DNA from: Xanthomonas sacchari
GTDB taxonomy: Bacteria; Pseudomonadota; Gammaproteobacteria; Xanthomonadales; Xanthomonadaceae
Direction: 5' to 3'
NCBI RefSeq assembly: GCF_024266585.1
Contig: NZ_CP100647.1
Coordinates: forward strand, 561,001-625,000
Length of the DNA stretch: 64,000 nucleotides
The position numbers and the translations under genes are program-made. Below are positions 1 through 8,544 of this stretch, piece by piece; the first letter of the stretch is position 1; every line of letters starts with the position of its first letter. The notes beneath the pieces are model-generated. The model saw only the letters and a list, made by a program, of their open reading frames with translations, had not been told where the DNA came from and made no database searches.

Positions 1-758
1 CGCTGCCGGCACCCGACGCGGCGCTGCAGGCGGCGGTCGACGGCAGCTGGCGCGATCGCGCCAACGTCGCGCGCGACGCCTATCGCCATCCCGGCCAGAC
101 CCTGGCGTTCTTCGGCATCACCCCGACCCAGACGGTGATCGAGGTCACTCCGGGGAGTGGCTGGTACGCGGAGATCCTGGCGCCGTACCTGCGCGCGCGC
201 GGCCAGTACATCGCCGCGGTGGTCGATCCGGCGGCCGTGCCGGAAGGCCGCGGCCGCGACTACCAGCAGAAGGCGCGTGCCGGCCTGGAGCAGAAATTCG
301 CCGCGGCGCCGGCGCAGTACGACCACGCGCGCATCGTGGCGTATGCGCCGAACGCGCCGGTGTTCGGCCCGCCCGGCTCGGCCGACCTGGTGCTGACCTT
401 CCGCAACGTGCACAACTGGCGCATGGCCGGCCAGGCCGAGGGCATGTTCAAGGGCTTCTACCAGGTGCTCAAGCCCGGCGGCGTGCTCGGCGTGGTCGAA
501 CACCGCGCCAAGGCCGATGTGCCGGCCGACGACAAGAGCGGCTATGTCGGCCAGGCGCAGGTGATCGCCATGGCCGAGGCGGCCGGCTTCAAGCTGGCCG
601 GCAAGAGCGAGGTCAACGCCAATCCGCGCGATACCAAGGACTATCCGGGCGGCGTGTGGACGCTGCCGCCGAGCAACCAGCACGACGCCGCCGACGCCGC
701 CAAGTACCAGGCGATCGGCGAGAGCGACCGAATGACCCTGAAGTTCGTCAAGCGCTGA
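1..758 (+). CDS. predicted SAM-dependent methyltransferase (5' truncated by window edge)
   Basis: The reading frame is open from base 3 to the TGA at 756-758, so the gene starts outside the window; the GTG at 135 is internal. The visible part has the class I methyltransferase nucleotide-binding strand and glycine loop (VTPGSGWYAEIL), followed by an LVLTFRNVHNW segment and LKPGGVLGVVEH, which match the later motifs of this fold. It resembles the predicted methyltransferases of the COG4798 type, which in xanthomonads are usually exported proteins with a signal peptide. The N-terminus, and so any signal peptide, cannot be seen. The substrate is unknown. Confidence 0.8.
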   Translation, partial: LPAPDAALQAAVDGSWRDRANVARDAYRHPGQTLAFFGITPTQTVIEVTPGSGWYAEILAPYLRARGQYIAAVVDPAAVPEGRGRDYQQKARAGLEQKFAAAPAQYDHARIVAYAPNAPVFGPPGSADLVLTFRNVHNWRMAGQAEGMFKGFYQVLKPGGVLGVVEHRAKADVPADDKSGYVGQAQVIAMAEAAGFKLAGKSEVNANPRDTKDYPGGVWTLPPSNQHDAADAAKYQAIGESDRMTLKFVKR

Positions 759-844
759 GCCGGCACGCGGGCGGGGCGGCGCGGGCGCATGGGACAATGC
801 CCGCGCCGCGCCGTGCGGCGCAGGTCCCGCCGCCGTTCCCGCCG

Positions 845-1381
845 ATGCTGATCGCCTTCAACAAGCCCTTCAACGTGCTGTGCCAGTTCACCGATCGCAG
901 CGACCCGCCGCGGCGCACCCTGGCCGAGTTCGGCCTGCCCGCCGACGTATACGCGGCCGGACGCCTGGACTACGACAGCGAAGGCCTGCTGCTGCTGACC
1001 GACGACGGCGCGCTGGCGCACCGTCTCACCGATCCGCGGCACAAGCAGCCCAAGACCTACTGGGTACAGGTGGAGGGCGCGCCGCAAGCGGAGCAGTTGC
1101 AGCGCCTGCGCGACGGCGTGCTGTTGAACGACGGCCCGACCGCGCCGGCCGAGGTGCGCCTGCTGGAGACGGCGCCGGCGCTGTGGCCGCGCGATCCGCC
1201 GGTGCGCTTCCGCAAGCGCGTGCCCGATGCCTGGTTGCAGGTGGTGCTGCGCGAAGGCCGCAACCGCCAGGTGCGGCGGATGACCGCGGCGGTGGGCTTG
1301 CCGACCCTGCGCCTGGTGCGCGCGGCGATGGGCGCGCACCGGTTGGATGGATTGGCGCCGGGCGCGTGGCGCGCGCTGTAG
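845..1381 (+). CDS. rluE: 23S rRNA pseudouridine synthase, RluE/RsuA family
   Basis: 178 aa. It isomerises a uridine in 23S rRNA to pseudouridine; by family the target would be U2457. The RsuA/RluB/E/F catalytic motif GRLDYDSEGLLLLT is at residues 39-52, with the catalytic aspartate at D42. The family segments KTYWVQVEG and EGRNRQVRRM are also present. The protein begins directly with the catalytic domain (LIAFNKPFNVLCQF) and no S4 RNA-binding domain is visible, as expected for RluE rather than RsuA. The ATG at 845 was chosen because the family homology starts there; an in-frame upstream ATG near 797 would only add a proline-rich leader. It stands alone between unrelated genes. Confidence 0.85.
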   Translation: MLIAFNKPFNVLCQFTDRSDPPRRTLAEFGLPADVYAAGRLDYDSEGLLLLTDDGALAHRLTDPRHKQPKTYWVQVEGAPQAEQLQRLRDGVLLNDGPTAPAEVRLLETAPALWPRDPPVRFRKRVPDAWLQVVLREGRNRQVRRMTAAVGLPTLRLVRAAMGAHRLDGLAPGAWRAL

Positions 1382-1421
1382 CGTGCGAGGTGCATGGGCG
1401 CGCATGCACAGGCGTGCGCGC

Positions 1422-1486
1422 GTAGGAGCGGCTGCAGCCGCGACGGTTGACCGGGAACGTCGTGTCGCGGCTGAAGCCGCTCCTAC
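1422..1486. repeat. inverted pair of REP-like 23-mers
   Basis: GTAGGAGCGGCTGCAGCCGC plus GAC (1422-1444) is followed 19 bases later by its near-exact reverse complement (1464-1486). The same unit recurs at about 5992, 6179, 24576, 40570, 40611, 40788 and 46504 in this window. Its small size, imperfect internal palindrome and purely intergenic placement fit REP/BIME elements of Xanthomonadaceae. Confidence 0.8.
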
Positions 1487-1558
1487 AAGATGCGTCCCGG
1501 AGTTACTGGAAGTGCCGTGAAACCGCGCCTACGTGGGAAGCGACGCGCAGCCAGCCCA

Positions 1559-1590
1559 TAAAAAAGCGACCGGGATCTCTCCCGGTCGCT
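1559..1590 (-). terminator. rho-independent terminator of the 1633-2046 gene
   Basis: On the minus strand an 11-bp perfect stem (AGCGACCGGGA, 1565-1575 with 1580-1590) and a 4-base loop are followed by a run of T (A-run at 1559-1564 on the plus strand). It lies about 45 bases after the stop at 1633. Confidence 0.9.
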
Positions 1591-1632
1591 GCGTCTTGCC
1601 CCGCGGCTGCCGTCGCTGGCAGCCGGCGCATC

Positions 1633-2046
1633 TCACTCTTCGGTGGCGGCATCCTGCGCGGCCGCATTGCGGCGCGTGTTGCGGGTGCTGGCAGCGCTGC
1701 GGCGGGCACCGGAGTTGCCGCGCTTGCTGGCGGCTTCGATGCGCTGCGCATTGCCTTCGATCGGCGCACCCTTGTCGCGCTGGCGCTTGCGGTAGATGGC
1801 ATAGCCGAGCAGGCCGATGCCCACCGCGGCGGCGGCGATGGCCACGGCCGGGTTACGGCGCACCGCGGAGCGCGCGACCTTGGTACCGGTCTTCACCGCA
1901 CCCAGCGCGGCGCCGGCCTTGAGCGCGCCCACCGCCTTGCCCGACTGCAGCCACTTGTTCGCCTGCGGGCCGAGATGCTTGAGGCTGTCGCCGGCGTGGC
2001 TGGCGAGATCCAGGGCGCGGTCGGTGATGATGGTCAGCTTGCTCAT
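1633..2046 (-). CDS. small membrane protein, unknown function
   Basis: 137 aa, starting MSKLTIITDRALDLA. One hydrophobic segment (PAVAIAAAAVGIGLLGYAIY, about residues 68-87) lies between an N-terminal amphipathic part rich in K/G/A and a C-terminal tail rich in R/A/N (residues 105-137). The shape recalls small inner-membrane proteins with a single anchor and a basic cytoplasmic tail, but no family was recognised with certainty. The ATG at 2046 was preferred over the upstream frame extension, which is arginine-rich and lacks a clear ribosome binding site. It ends in a strong terminator, so it is probably monocistronic. Confidence 0.7.
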   Translation of the reverse strand: MSKLTIITDRALDLASHAGDSLKHLGPQANKWLQSGKAVGALKAGAALGAVKTGTKVARSAVRRNPAVAIAAAAVGIGLLGYAIYRKRQRDKGAPIEGNAQRIEAASKRGNSGARRSAASTRNTRRNAAAQDAATEE

Positions 2047-2419
2047 GGGCGTCCCTTCTGGCAGGAATGAAGGAGTGCAGTGTCGCCCGCGCACCGTATA
2101 CGGGGCGTTAGCGCTGCGCCGCGGATTCGTCTGCGGGCTGAATGCCGGCCGTGCGCGTGCGCTGCGCCATCAGGCCCGGGCACGCCGCTGTGGACGTGCC
2201 GGGCGCACCGTCGTCAGTGCGTGGCGCAGTGCCCGACCGGCCGTCGGGTCGAGCCGCGGCGCCGGCCGCGCGCGCCTGCCAGGCGCAACCCGACGGGCCG
2301 CTTGCGCACACCCATGGCCGCGTTGTCGCTCGGGCGTGCACGGGCGTTCGCTGCCTGCCTGGTCTCTGCCGCAGGCGCGCGCCATCACCGCGCGGCCTGC
2401 GCGGGATCGATGGCACGCC
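2047..2419. other. intergenic region, no gene seen
   Basis: 373 bases between the 3' end of hrpB and the start of the small membrane protein gene. Several overlapping reading frames are open because of high GC, but they code for arginine/alanine/proline-rich strings without recognisable motifs. The right-hand promoter of the 2046 gene must lie here; no clear -35/-10 pair could be singled out. Confidence 0.5.
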
Positions 2420-5032
2420 CTAGGTGCCGCGCGGCTTGGCGCGGTGGCTGGCGGTGGCGGTCCAGGGGTCGTCCGGCCACGGGTGGCGCGGGTAGCGGCC
2501 CTTCATTTCCTTCTTCACTTCCGGGTAGGTGCTTGACCAGAAGTTGCGCAGGTCCTGGGTGACCTGCAGCGGCCGTCCGCCCGGCGAGAGCAGATGCAGC
2601 AGCAGCGGCACGCGGCCATCGGCGATGCGCGGCGTATCGGCCAGGCCGAACAGCTCCTGCAGCTTGACCGCCAGCACCGGCGGCTGCGGCTGCCCGGCGT
2701 GGTCCAGGCTGTAGTCGATGCGCCGCTCCATGCCCGAGGGCACGGCGATGCGCACCGGTGCATGGCGGTCGATGGCCTGGCGGCGGTCCCACGGCAGCCG
2801 CGTCTTCAGCGCCTCGCCCAACTCGTCTTCGCCGAGCGCGTCGAGCCGGGTCTTGCCGGCGAAGGCGGGGCGCAGCCAGTCGTCGAGGCTGTCCAGCAGC
2901 GCGGCGTCGCCCAGGTCCGGCAGGTCCAGTTCCGGCATCCACTGGCGCAGTCCGGCCACCCGCGCGCGCCACTGCGACAGGCTCTCGCTCCAGGGCAGCG
3001 CCTGCAGCCCCAGTTCGCGCACCGCCTCGGTGAGCGCCGCGGCCGCCTGCGCCGGCTCGACCCGGCCAGCGGGGCGGCTGTCGAGCACGATGCGATCGAA
3101 GCGGGTCTCGCGCAGCGCGCTCAGCGCGCGCCGCTCGGGGTCCCAGCGCACCACGTCGTCCTGCACGAAGCGTTGCGGAAACTGTGCGCGCAGGTAGGTC
3201 TCGTCCACCGGCGCGGCGCGCAGCAGCAGCGCGTCCTTGGCGTCGTGGCGCAGTTCGGTGGCGACCAGCCAGGGCTCGCCGCGCAGGTCGCTGTGCTCGA
3301 ACAGACGCAGGCTGCGGCCGTTGGCCAACTGGTAGCGCAGCGGATCGCTGGGGTGGCGGGTGCCGATGCGGTCGGGAAAGGCGTGGGCCAGCAGATCGCC
3401 GAGCGCATGCGCCTCCACGCTGTCCGGCGCGGCGGCATCGCTGCGCAGGCGCCGCCGCCACTGCCTGGCGGCCGCGTCGATCGCCGCCAGCGCGCCGCGG
3501 TTGGCGTCGTGCGGGACGCGGCCGCGACGGAACGCGGCCAGGGCGCGCCAGCGTGCGGCCAGCGCATCGCCACCCTGGCGCAGCGGGTCGCGCGCTTCGA
3601 TCAGGGCGGCGAGGTCGCAGGCCAGCGCCTGCGCGCGCGCATCGTGGGCAGCCAGCAGCATCGCCGCCAGGCGTGGATGGGTGCCCAGCGCGAGCATGCG
3701 CCGGCCGCTGGCGGTGATGGTGCCGTTCGCGCCGAGCGCGCCCAGCCGCTGCAGCAACTCGCGGGCGGCGGCCAGCGCGCCGGGCGGCGGCGGATCGACG
3801 AAGCGCAGGCCATCGCTGCCCCAGGCGGCCAGTTCCAGTGCCAGCCCGGCCAGTTCCACCTGCAGGATCTCGGCGCGGCGCTGCGCCTCCAGGCGCTGCG
3901 ACTGCGGCCACAGCCGATAGGCCCAGCCGCTGGCGACGCGCCCGGCGCGCCCGGCGCGCTGGTCGGCCGAGGCCTGGGCGATGGCGGCCACGTCCAGTCG
4001 CGAGAAGCCGCTGTTGGGATCGTAGTGCGGCTCGCGCGCCAACCCGGCGTCGATCACCACGCGCACTCCGGGCAGCGTCACCGAGGACTCGGCCACATTG
4101 GTCGCCAGCACCACCCGCCGCCGGCCCTGCGGATCGGGCTGCAGCACCTTGCTCTGCTGCTCCACCGGCAACTCGCCATGCAGCGGCAACACCTCGACCC
4201 CGCTCCCTTCTCCTTGCGGGAGAAGGTGGCGCGTAGCGCCGGATGCGGGTGCGCCGGAAGCGGTGTCTGCTGGGGTCGGGCCCGATGCACCGTCTGCTGG
4301 CGCTGCGCCGCCGCCCACACCGGCCGCCTCCAGCGCCGCCTGCAACCGCCCGATCTCGCGCTGCCCGGGCAGGAACACCAGCACGTCGCCCGGATGCTGC
4401 TGCAGCGCGTGCTCGACCGCGCGCCGGGTCTGCGCTTCCAGCGACTCCTCGCGTCGCGCCGGGAAGTGCGCGATCTCCACCGGGAAGCTGCGCCCGGCGC
4501 TGGACAGCCGCGGTGCGTCGAGGAATTGCGCCAGCCGCTCGCCATCGAGCGTTGCCGACATCACCACGATGCGCAGGTCCTCGCGCACCTGCGCCTGCAC
4601 GTCCAGTGCCAGTGCCAGGCCCAGGTCCGCGGCCAGGTGGCGCTCGTGGAATTCGTCGAACAGCAGCGCGCCGACTCCGTCGAGCATCGGGTCGTCCTGC
4701 AGCATGCGGGTCAGGATGCCCTCGGTGACGACCTCGATGCGGGTGCGCGCGGAGACCTTGTTCTCGAAGCGGATGCGGTAGCCCACGGTCTCGCCCGGCG
4801 CTTCGCCGCGCTGCCGGGCCATGAAGGTGGCGGCACTGCGCGCGGCAACCCGGCGCGGTTCCAGCATCACGATGCGCCGGCCCTGCAGCCAGGGTGCATC
4901 GAGCAGCGCCGGCGGCACCTGGGTGGTCTTGCCGGCGCCGGGCGGGGCTTCCAGCACCAGGCGCGGATGGGCGGCGAGGCTGTCGCGGATCTGCGGCAGC
5001 AACGGATCGATCGGAAACACGGCGGACGTCAT
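2420..5032 (-). CDS. hrpB: ATP-dependent RNA helicase HrpB (DEAH/RHA family)
   Basis: 870 aa. Motif I is APPGAGKTTQVP (residues 29-40), motif II FDEFHERH (125-132), motif III MSATLDG (158-164), and the helicase C domain includes LATNVAESSVTLPGVRVVID. The HrpB-specific C-terminus ends in RYPRHPWPDDP. The ATG at 5032 was chosen because family homology begins at FPIDPLLPQIRDSL. Oddity: between VFLPGQREIGRLQAALEAAG and VLPLHGELPVEQQ, where relatives have only a short link, there are about 40 extra residues (239-278) that are A/G/P/T-rich. Part of this insert (4198-4254) is an intergenic-type dispersed repeat read in frame. It lies back to back with tatD, with 97 bases between the two starts. Confidence 0.93.
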   Translation of the reverse strand: MTSAVFPIDPLLPQIRDSLAAHPRLVLEAPPGAGKTTQVPPALLDAPWLQGRRIVMLEPRRVAARSAATFMARQRGEAPGETVGYRIRFENKVSARTRIEVVTEGILTRMLQDDPMLDGVGALLFDEFHERHLAADLGLALALDVQAQVREDLRIVVMSATLDGERLAQFLDAPRLSSAGRSFPVEIAHFPARREESLEAQTRRAVEHALQQHPGDVLVFLPGQREIGRLQAALEAAGVGGGAAPADGASGPTPADTASGAPASGATRHLLPQGEGSGVEVLPLHGELPVEQQSKVLQPDPQGRRRVVLATNVAESSVTLPGVRVVIDAGLAREPHYDPNSGFSRLDVAAIAQASADQRAGRAGRVASGWAYRLWPQSQRLEAQRRAEILQVELAGLALELAAWGSDGLRFVDPPPPGALAAARELLQRLGALGANGTITASGRRMLALGTHPRLAAMLLAAHDARAQALACDLAALIEARDPLRQGGDALAARWRALAAFRRGRVPHDANRGALAAIDAAARQWRRRLRSDAAAPDSVEAHALGDLLAHAFPDRIGTRHPSDPLRYQLANGRSLRLFEHSDLRGEPWLVATELRHDAKDALLLRAAPVDETYLRAQFPQRFVQDDVVRWDPERRALSALRETRFDRIVLDSRPAGRVEPAQAAAALTEAVRELGLQALPWSESLSQWRARVAGLRQWMPELDLPDLGDAALLDSLDDWLRPAFAGKTRLDALGEDELGEALKTRLPWDRRQAIDRHAPVRIAVPSGMERRIDYSLDHAGQPQPPVLAVKLQELFGLADTPRIADGRVPLLLHLLSPGGRPLQVTQDLRNFWSSTYPEVKKEMKGRYPRHPWPDDPWTATASHRAKPRGT
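4198..4254. repeat. dispersed intergenic-type repeat inside hrpB
   Basis: The stretch around CCTTCTCCTTGCGGGAGAAGG (stem GAGAAGG-like arms) followed by TGGCGCGTAGCGCCGGATG resembles the short repeats that litter xanthomonad intergenic DNA (leucine-free, GA/CT palindrome plus GGCGC/GCGCC palindrome). Here it is read in frame as hrpB residues 260-278. A related GAGGGG/CCCCTC element is at 24671-24712. Confidence 0.6.
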
Positions 5033-5129
5033 CGGCCAAGGATACGGGGCCGCCGCGCCGCTGTAGAGCGGCGGCAGGGGCGTGGCCCGTACAATCGGCG
5101 GCGTTCCCGACGGATTTCCGCGCAACCGC

Positions 5130-5927
5130 ATGACCCTGATCGACATCGGCGCCAACCTTACCCACGAGTCCTTCGACCGCGACCGCGACGCGGTGCTGCA
5201 GCGCGCCCATGCCGCCGGCGTCGCGCAGCTGGTGGTCACCGGCGCCAGCCGCGAACACTCGCCGCTGGCGCTGCAGCTGGCGCAGCAGCACCCGGGCGTG
5301 CTGTACGCCACCGCAGGCGTGCATCCGCACCACGCGGTGGAGTACACCGCCGAGTGCGACGCCGAACTGCGCGCGCTGCACCTGCATGCCGAAGTGGTGG
5401 CGGTGGGCGAGTGCGGCCTGGATTATTTCCGTGACTTTTCGCCGCGCCCGGCGCAGCACCGTGCGTTCGAGCGGCAGCTGCAGCTGGCGGTGGACACCGG
5501 CAAGCCGCTGTTCCTGCACCAGCGCGACGCGCATGCCGACTTCATGGCGCTGATGCGCCAGTTCGACGGCAAGCTCGGCCCGGCGGTGGTGCATTGCTTC
5601 ACCGGCAGCCGCGAGGACCTGTTCGACTACCTGGACCGCGACTGGTACATCGGCATCACCGGCTGGCTGTGCGACGAACGCCGCGGCGCGCACCTGCGCG
5701 AGCTGGTCAAGCACATTCCTACCGAGCGGCTGATGATCGAGACCGACGCGCCGTACCTGCTGCCGCGCACGCTCAAGCCGACGCCGAAGGACCGCCGCAA
5801 CGAACCGGCCTTCCTCGCACACATCGTCGAAGAGCTGGCGCGCGACCGTGGCGAGGACGTGGCCACTGTCGCTGCTTCCAGCACTGCCGCCGCGCGGACG
5901 TTCTTCCGTTTGCCGACGCCGGGCTGA
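5130..5927 (+). CDS. tatD: TatD family metal-dependent DNase
   Basis: 265 aa TIM-barrel hydrolase. Family landmarks in order: DIGANLTHESF (residues 5-15), the metal-ligand glutamate in VGECGLDYF (about 92-100), LFLHQRDAH (about 129-137), VVHCFTGS (about 153-160) and IETDAPYLLPR (about 201-211). TatD enzymes are Mg-dependent 3'-5' exonucleases/endonucleases linked to DNA repair and RNA quality control. The ATG at 5130 fits the family start (MTLIDIGANL); the open frame extending upstream to 5082 overlaps the hrpB promoter side. It is divergent from hrpB. Confidence 0.92.
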   Translation: MTLIDIGANLTHESFDRDRDAVLQRAHAAGVAQLVVTGASREHSPLALQLAQQHPGVLYATAGVHPHHAVEYTAECDAELRALHLHAEVVAVGECGLDYFRDFSPRPAQHRAFERQLQLAVDTGKPLFLHQRDAHADFMALMRQFDGKLGPAVVHCFTGSREDLFDYLDRDWYIGITGWLCDERRGAHLRELVKHIPTERLMIETDAPYLLPRTLKPTPKDRRNEPAFLAHIVEELARDRGEDVATVAASSTAAARTFFRLPTPG

Positions 5928-6243
5928 GCAAGTCGGCGCGGCGGGATTCGGGAGTCGGGAGTCGTAAAAACGGGCGCTGCCCGCATCTTTTGTAGGAACG
6001 GCTTCAGCCGCGACCGGGCACCTCGTCGCGGCTGATGGCACGGCAGCCGCCGACCCTTTGCGCGACCCTGCTGGCCGATGCGCCGGTGGCGAGCCTGCAC
6101 GGAGTGGGTCGGGATTTTCGTGTGGGAGGGACTTCAGTCCCGACGCCTGATGGCGTCAGTCGGCGTTGGGCGTCATTCGTCGTGGCTGATGCCGTTCCTA
6201 CGCGGGTAACGTGAGTCGGCCTGACCGGGCGCACTCACCGGCG
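5928..6243. other. repeat-rich intergenic region, no gene
   Basis: 316 bases between convergent tatD and the 6244 gene. Three repeat types are stacked here: a GGGATTCGGGAGTCGGGAGTCG element (5943-5970; reverse copy at 42869-42903), REP-like units at 5992-6014 and, reversed, 6179-6201, and a second 23-mer family (GTGGGAGGGACTTCAGTCCC plus GAC, 6122-6144; reverse copy at 46686-46707). No open frame with coding character was found. Confidence 0.7.
5992..6201. repeat. composite REP/BIME-like element
   Basis: A forward REP-like unit (5992-6014), a unit of the GGGACTTCAGTCCC family (6122-6144) and a degenerate reversed REP-like unit (6179-6201) lie within 210 bases between convergent genes. Alternating orientation is typical of BIME clusters. 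Confidence 0.7.
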
Positions 6244-6747
6244 TCAATCGACCTGCGCGTCCTCGCGCTTGGCTTCGGCCATGGCTTCCGGCTCCAGTTC
6301 CTCGGCACTGCGGTTGAGCTTGACGAACACGCCCCAGGCGATCAGCAGCAGCGCCGCGCACAGGCCGATCGCCGAGGCGTAGGGCAGCTTGGACGGATCG
6401 TCGTGCATCAGTTCGAAGATCGACACCAGGGTCTCGATCGCCAGGGCGATGACGATGACCACGAAGAACCGCGACAGGTAGCGGCGCACCCGGGTCGGTC
6501 CGCTGACCTTGACGTCGCGCTGCACCTCTTCCTCGTAGATGGTCTGGCCCAGCTCCAGGGTCACCAACGCCACGGTGAGCAGCCCGATCGCTTCCAGCAC
6601 CACGTTGAAGCGGTCGCGCACCACCAGTTCGCCGCCCGGGGTCAGGCCGTGCCACAGCTCCAGCACGGCCATGCAGACCAGTCCGGCCGCGCACAGCAGG
6701 AACAGTACGATGATCAGGAAATGCCCGCCGCGGAACAGTTTTTCCAT
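6244..6747 (-). CDS. integral membrane protein, possibly PsiE-like
   Basis: 167 aa with about four hydrophobic helices: FLIIVLFLLCAAGLVCMAV (residues 9-27), FNVVLEAIGLLTVALVTLEL (47-66), FFVVIVIALAIETLVSIFE (93-111) and ASAIGLCAALLLIAWGVFV (122-140). Between helices 2 and 3 is a charged loop (QTIYEEEVQRDVKVSGPTRVRRYLSRF). The C-terminus is acidic (EELEPEAMAEAKREDAQVD). Size, helix spacing and the RYLSRFFVVIVIAL segment recall the phosphate-starvation-inducible PsiE family, but this is only a resemblance. It is on the same strand as panE, 180 bases downstream of it. Confidence 0.75.
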   Translation of the reverse strand: MEKLFRGGHFLIIVLFLLCAAGLVCMAVLELWHGLTPGGELVVRDRFNVVLEAIGLLTVALVTLELGQTIYEEEVQRDVKVSGPTRVRRYLSRFFVVIVIALAIETLVSIFELMHDDPSKLPYASAIGLCAALLLIAWGVFVKLNRSAEELEPEAMAEAKREDAQVD

Positions 6748-6927
6748 GCGCGTGCCCGTCGCTCGCCCCTGTGTGGTGGGCGAGCATAGGCGTGGAGCGC
6801 GTCAGCGGCGCGCGAAGACGCGTGGCGGCCTTGGCGTAGCAAGCGGGCACGATGGTCTCGCACGCCGCCCGCCGCGGCGGGCGCGACGGACGCGCCCGTG
6901 CCGCGCACCGCTCTCTCCCCATGCGCG

Positions 6928-7872
6928 TCAGCGTGCGGGGAGGCCGACCTGATACGCCTGCAGGTGGCAGTACGCGGCCATCAGCAGCGGCGCCACGTGG
7001 CCGGCGGCGCGGGCGCGGGCCAGCATGTCGCCGACGATCTGCTGCGCTTCCACCTGTTGCCCGGCTTCCAGGTCGCGCAGCATCGACGCCTTCATCGGCG
7101 AGCCGGGCTGGGTCAGCAGGTGCAGCGCGCTGGCCTGCGCCGCCTCGGGCACCGGTTCGCCGGCGGCCGCGGCCACCGCGGTGCATTCGGCGTACAGGCC
7201 GCGGACCAGCGCCACGCCGTCGTCGCTGGCGACGATGCGCCCGATCGGCGCGCGCATCAGGCAGGTGGCCGCGGCCAGCGCGGTGAGGAAGGTGTACTTG
7301 ATCCATTGCTCCTGCGCGATCCGCGGCGCGGCCAGATGATCCACGCCGGCCTGCGCGCAGGCATCGGCCAGGGCACGCACGCGCGCGCTGTCGGCGCCGC
7401 GCCCGTCGCGCTCGCCGAAGGTCAGCGAGGCCGGCTTGGCCAGGTGCTGGATCGCGCCGTCGGCGTCGAGCACCGCGCTGATGAAGCACAGACCGCCGAC
7501 GACCCGCTCCGCGCCGAAGCGCGCATCCAGCGCCGGGTAGTGGCGCAGGCCGTTGAGGATCGGCAACACGCTGGTACCGTTGTGCACGGCCGGCGCCACC
7601 GCGTCCAGCGCACTGTCCAGGTCGTAGGCCTTGCAACTGAGCAGCACCAGATCGAACGGCCGCGCCTGCGCGGCGCCAGGCAGCGTCTCGGCGGTGAGCG
7701 TGGTCACCGCGATCGCCGCATCGCCGCGCGGACTGCGGATGCGCAGGCCGTCGCGTTGCAGGCGCGCGGCCCGCGACGGCCGCACCAGGAAGCTGACGTC
7801 GACCCCGGCCTGGGCCAGGCGTCCGCCGAAATAACCGCCGGTCGCGCCGGCACCGAGAATCAGGATACGCAT
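6928..7872 (-). CDS. panE: 2-dehydropantoate 2-reductase (ketopantoate reductase)
   Basis: 314 aa. It reduces 2-dehydropantoate to pantoate with NADPH in pantothenate/CoA synthesis. The N-terminal Rossmann motif ILGAGATGGYFGGRLAQAG (residues 4-22) and the SCKAYDLDSAL segment (about 69-79) with the family lysine mark the ApbA/PanE N-domain. The C-domain (about 175-305) includes EQWIKYTFLTALAAATCL and KASMLRDLEAGQQVEAQQIVGDML, matching the helical dimerisation domain. Length is normal. It follows the Tad pilus block by 30 bases on the same strand, so it may be read through from that operon, but a functional link is not expected. Confidence 0.9.
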   Translation of the reverse strand: MRILILGAGATGGYFGGRLAQAGVDVSFLVRPSRAARLQRDGLRIRSPRGDAAIAVTTLTAETLPGAAQARPFDLVLLSCKAYDLDSALDAVAPAVHNGTSVLPILNGLRHYPALDARFGAERVVGGLCFISAVLDADGAIQHLAKPASLTFGERDGRGADSARVRALADACAQAGVDHLAAPRIAQEQWIKYTFLTALAAATCLMRAPIGRIVASDDGVALVRGLYAECTAVAAAAGEPVPEAAQASALHLLTQPGSPMKASMLRDLEAGQQVEAQQIVGDMLARARAAGHVAPLLMAAYCHLQAYQVGLPAR

Positions 7873-7902
7873 GAGATGTGGATCGCGAAGGGGGACAGGC
7901 GC

Positions 7903-8544
7903 TCAGTGCAGCGGCCTGGAGGCTTCCGGTGTACGCAAGCCCTCGGGGGGCGTGACGACCTCGGCGGGAACGGCCTCGAAACTTACCGCATCCACGCGCA
8001 AGCTGCGCTCCTCGCGACGGTTGCCGACCTTGCCGCGATAACCAAGCAGCAGGCCGCTGCGATCGAGCCATAGCGTACCGGATGTCGTGCCGTCCGGGCC
8101 TTGCGCAGCATCGTAGCGCCATCCCGCAGCCAGACGGCCGGCGATGAATTCGCCGGGTGCCGGCGCGCAGCGCCCGCCGATCCTGGCACAAGGATCGGCG
8201 GGATCGTACCAATAGGGGCCGCTGGCGTCTGCGACGGGCAGGCGATAGTCGCCGGATTGGCTGACAAGCCAGCCGCGGCCGCGCGTCCCCGGGTTGATCA
8301 GATAGGCATCGGGCGCCTGCGCGCCGACGAAGTCGATGCGGATGGCATCGCCACGCAAGCGCACCTCCAGCTGGACCGCATCGCCCGCCTGCTTCGGGCC
8401 CAGCGGGCCGACGCCGTAGGCGCGCGCCTGCAGGCGCGCCTGTAGCGGCTCCGCTGCGTCTTCCTGCGCCTGCGCGGATGCGGCGGCTGTAGCCGCAAGC
8501 AGCAAGCTGGCCAGCAAGACCGAGAGCGGCCGCTCAATGATCAA
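7903..8544 (-). CDS. secreted protein of unknown function, last gene of the Tad operon
   Basis: 213 aa. A TTG start at 8544 gives a clear signal peptide (PLSVLLASLLLAATAAASAQA, cleavage about residue 25) and overlaps the TadE-like gene stop (8534) by 11 bases; there is no ATG in a suitable place. The mature part is beta-rich (VQLEVRLRGDAIRIDFVGA, GYRGKVGNRREERSLRVDAVSFEAVP) with two cysteines in DPCARIGGRCAPAP, and it looks like an exported single-domain protein. No family was recognised. The tight overlap and shared strand suggest a role tied to the pilus, for example an accessory periplasmic or surface factor; this is inference from position. Confidence 0.7.
   Translation of the reverse strand: MIIERPLSVLLASLLLAATAAASAQAQEDAAEPLQARLQARAYGVGPLGPKQAGDAVQLEVRLRGDAIRIDFVGAQAPDAYLINPGTRGRGWLVSQSGDYRLPVADASGPYWYDPADPCARIGGRCAPAPGEFIAGRLAAGWRYDAAQGPDGTTSGTLWLDRSGLLLGYRGKVGNRREERSLRVDAVSFEAVPAEVVTPPEGLRTPEASRPLH

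Noticed and set aside
135-135. GTG at 135 as start of the first gene
   Set aside because: The same frame is open to the window edge and codes for plausible protein before it.
2594-5434. 946-codon open frame antisense to hrpB
   Set aside because: Composition (Q/H/R/A-rich, no motif) is that of a GC-rich shadow frame; hrpB on the other strand has all helicase motifs.
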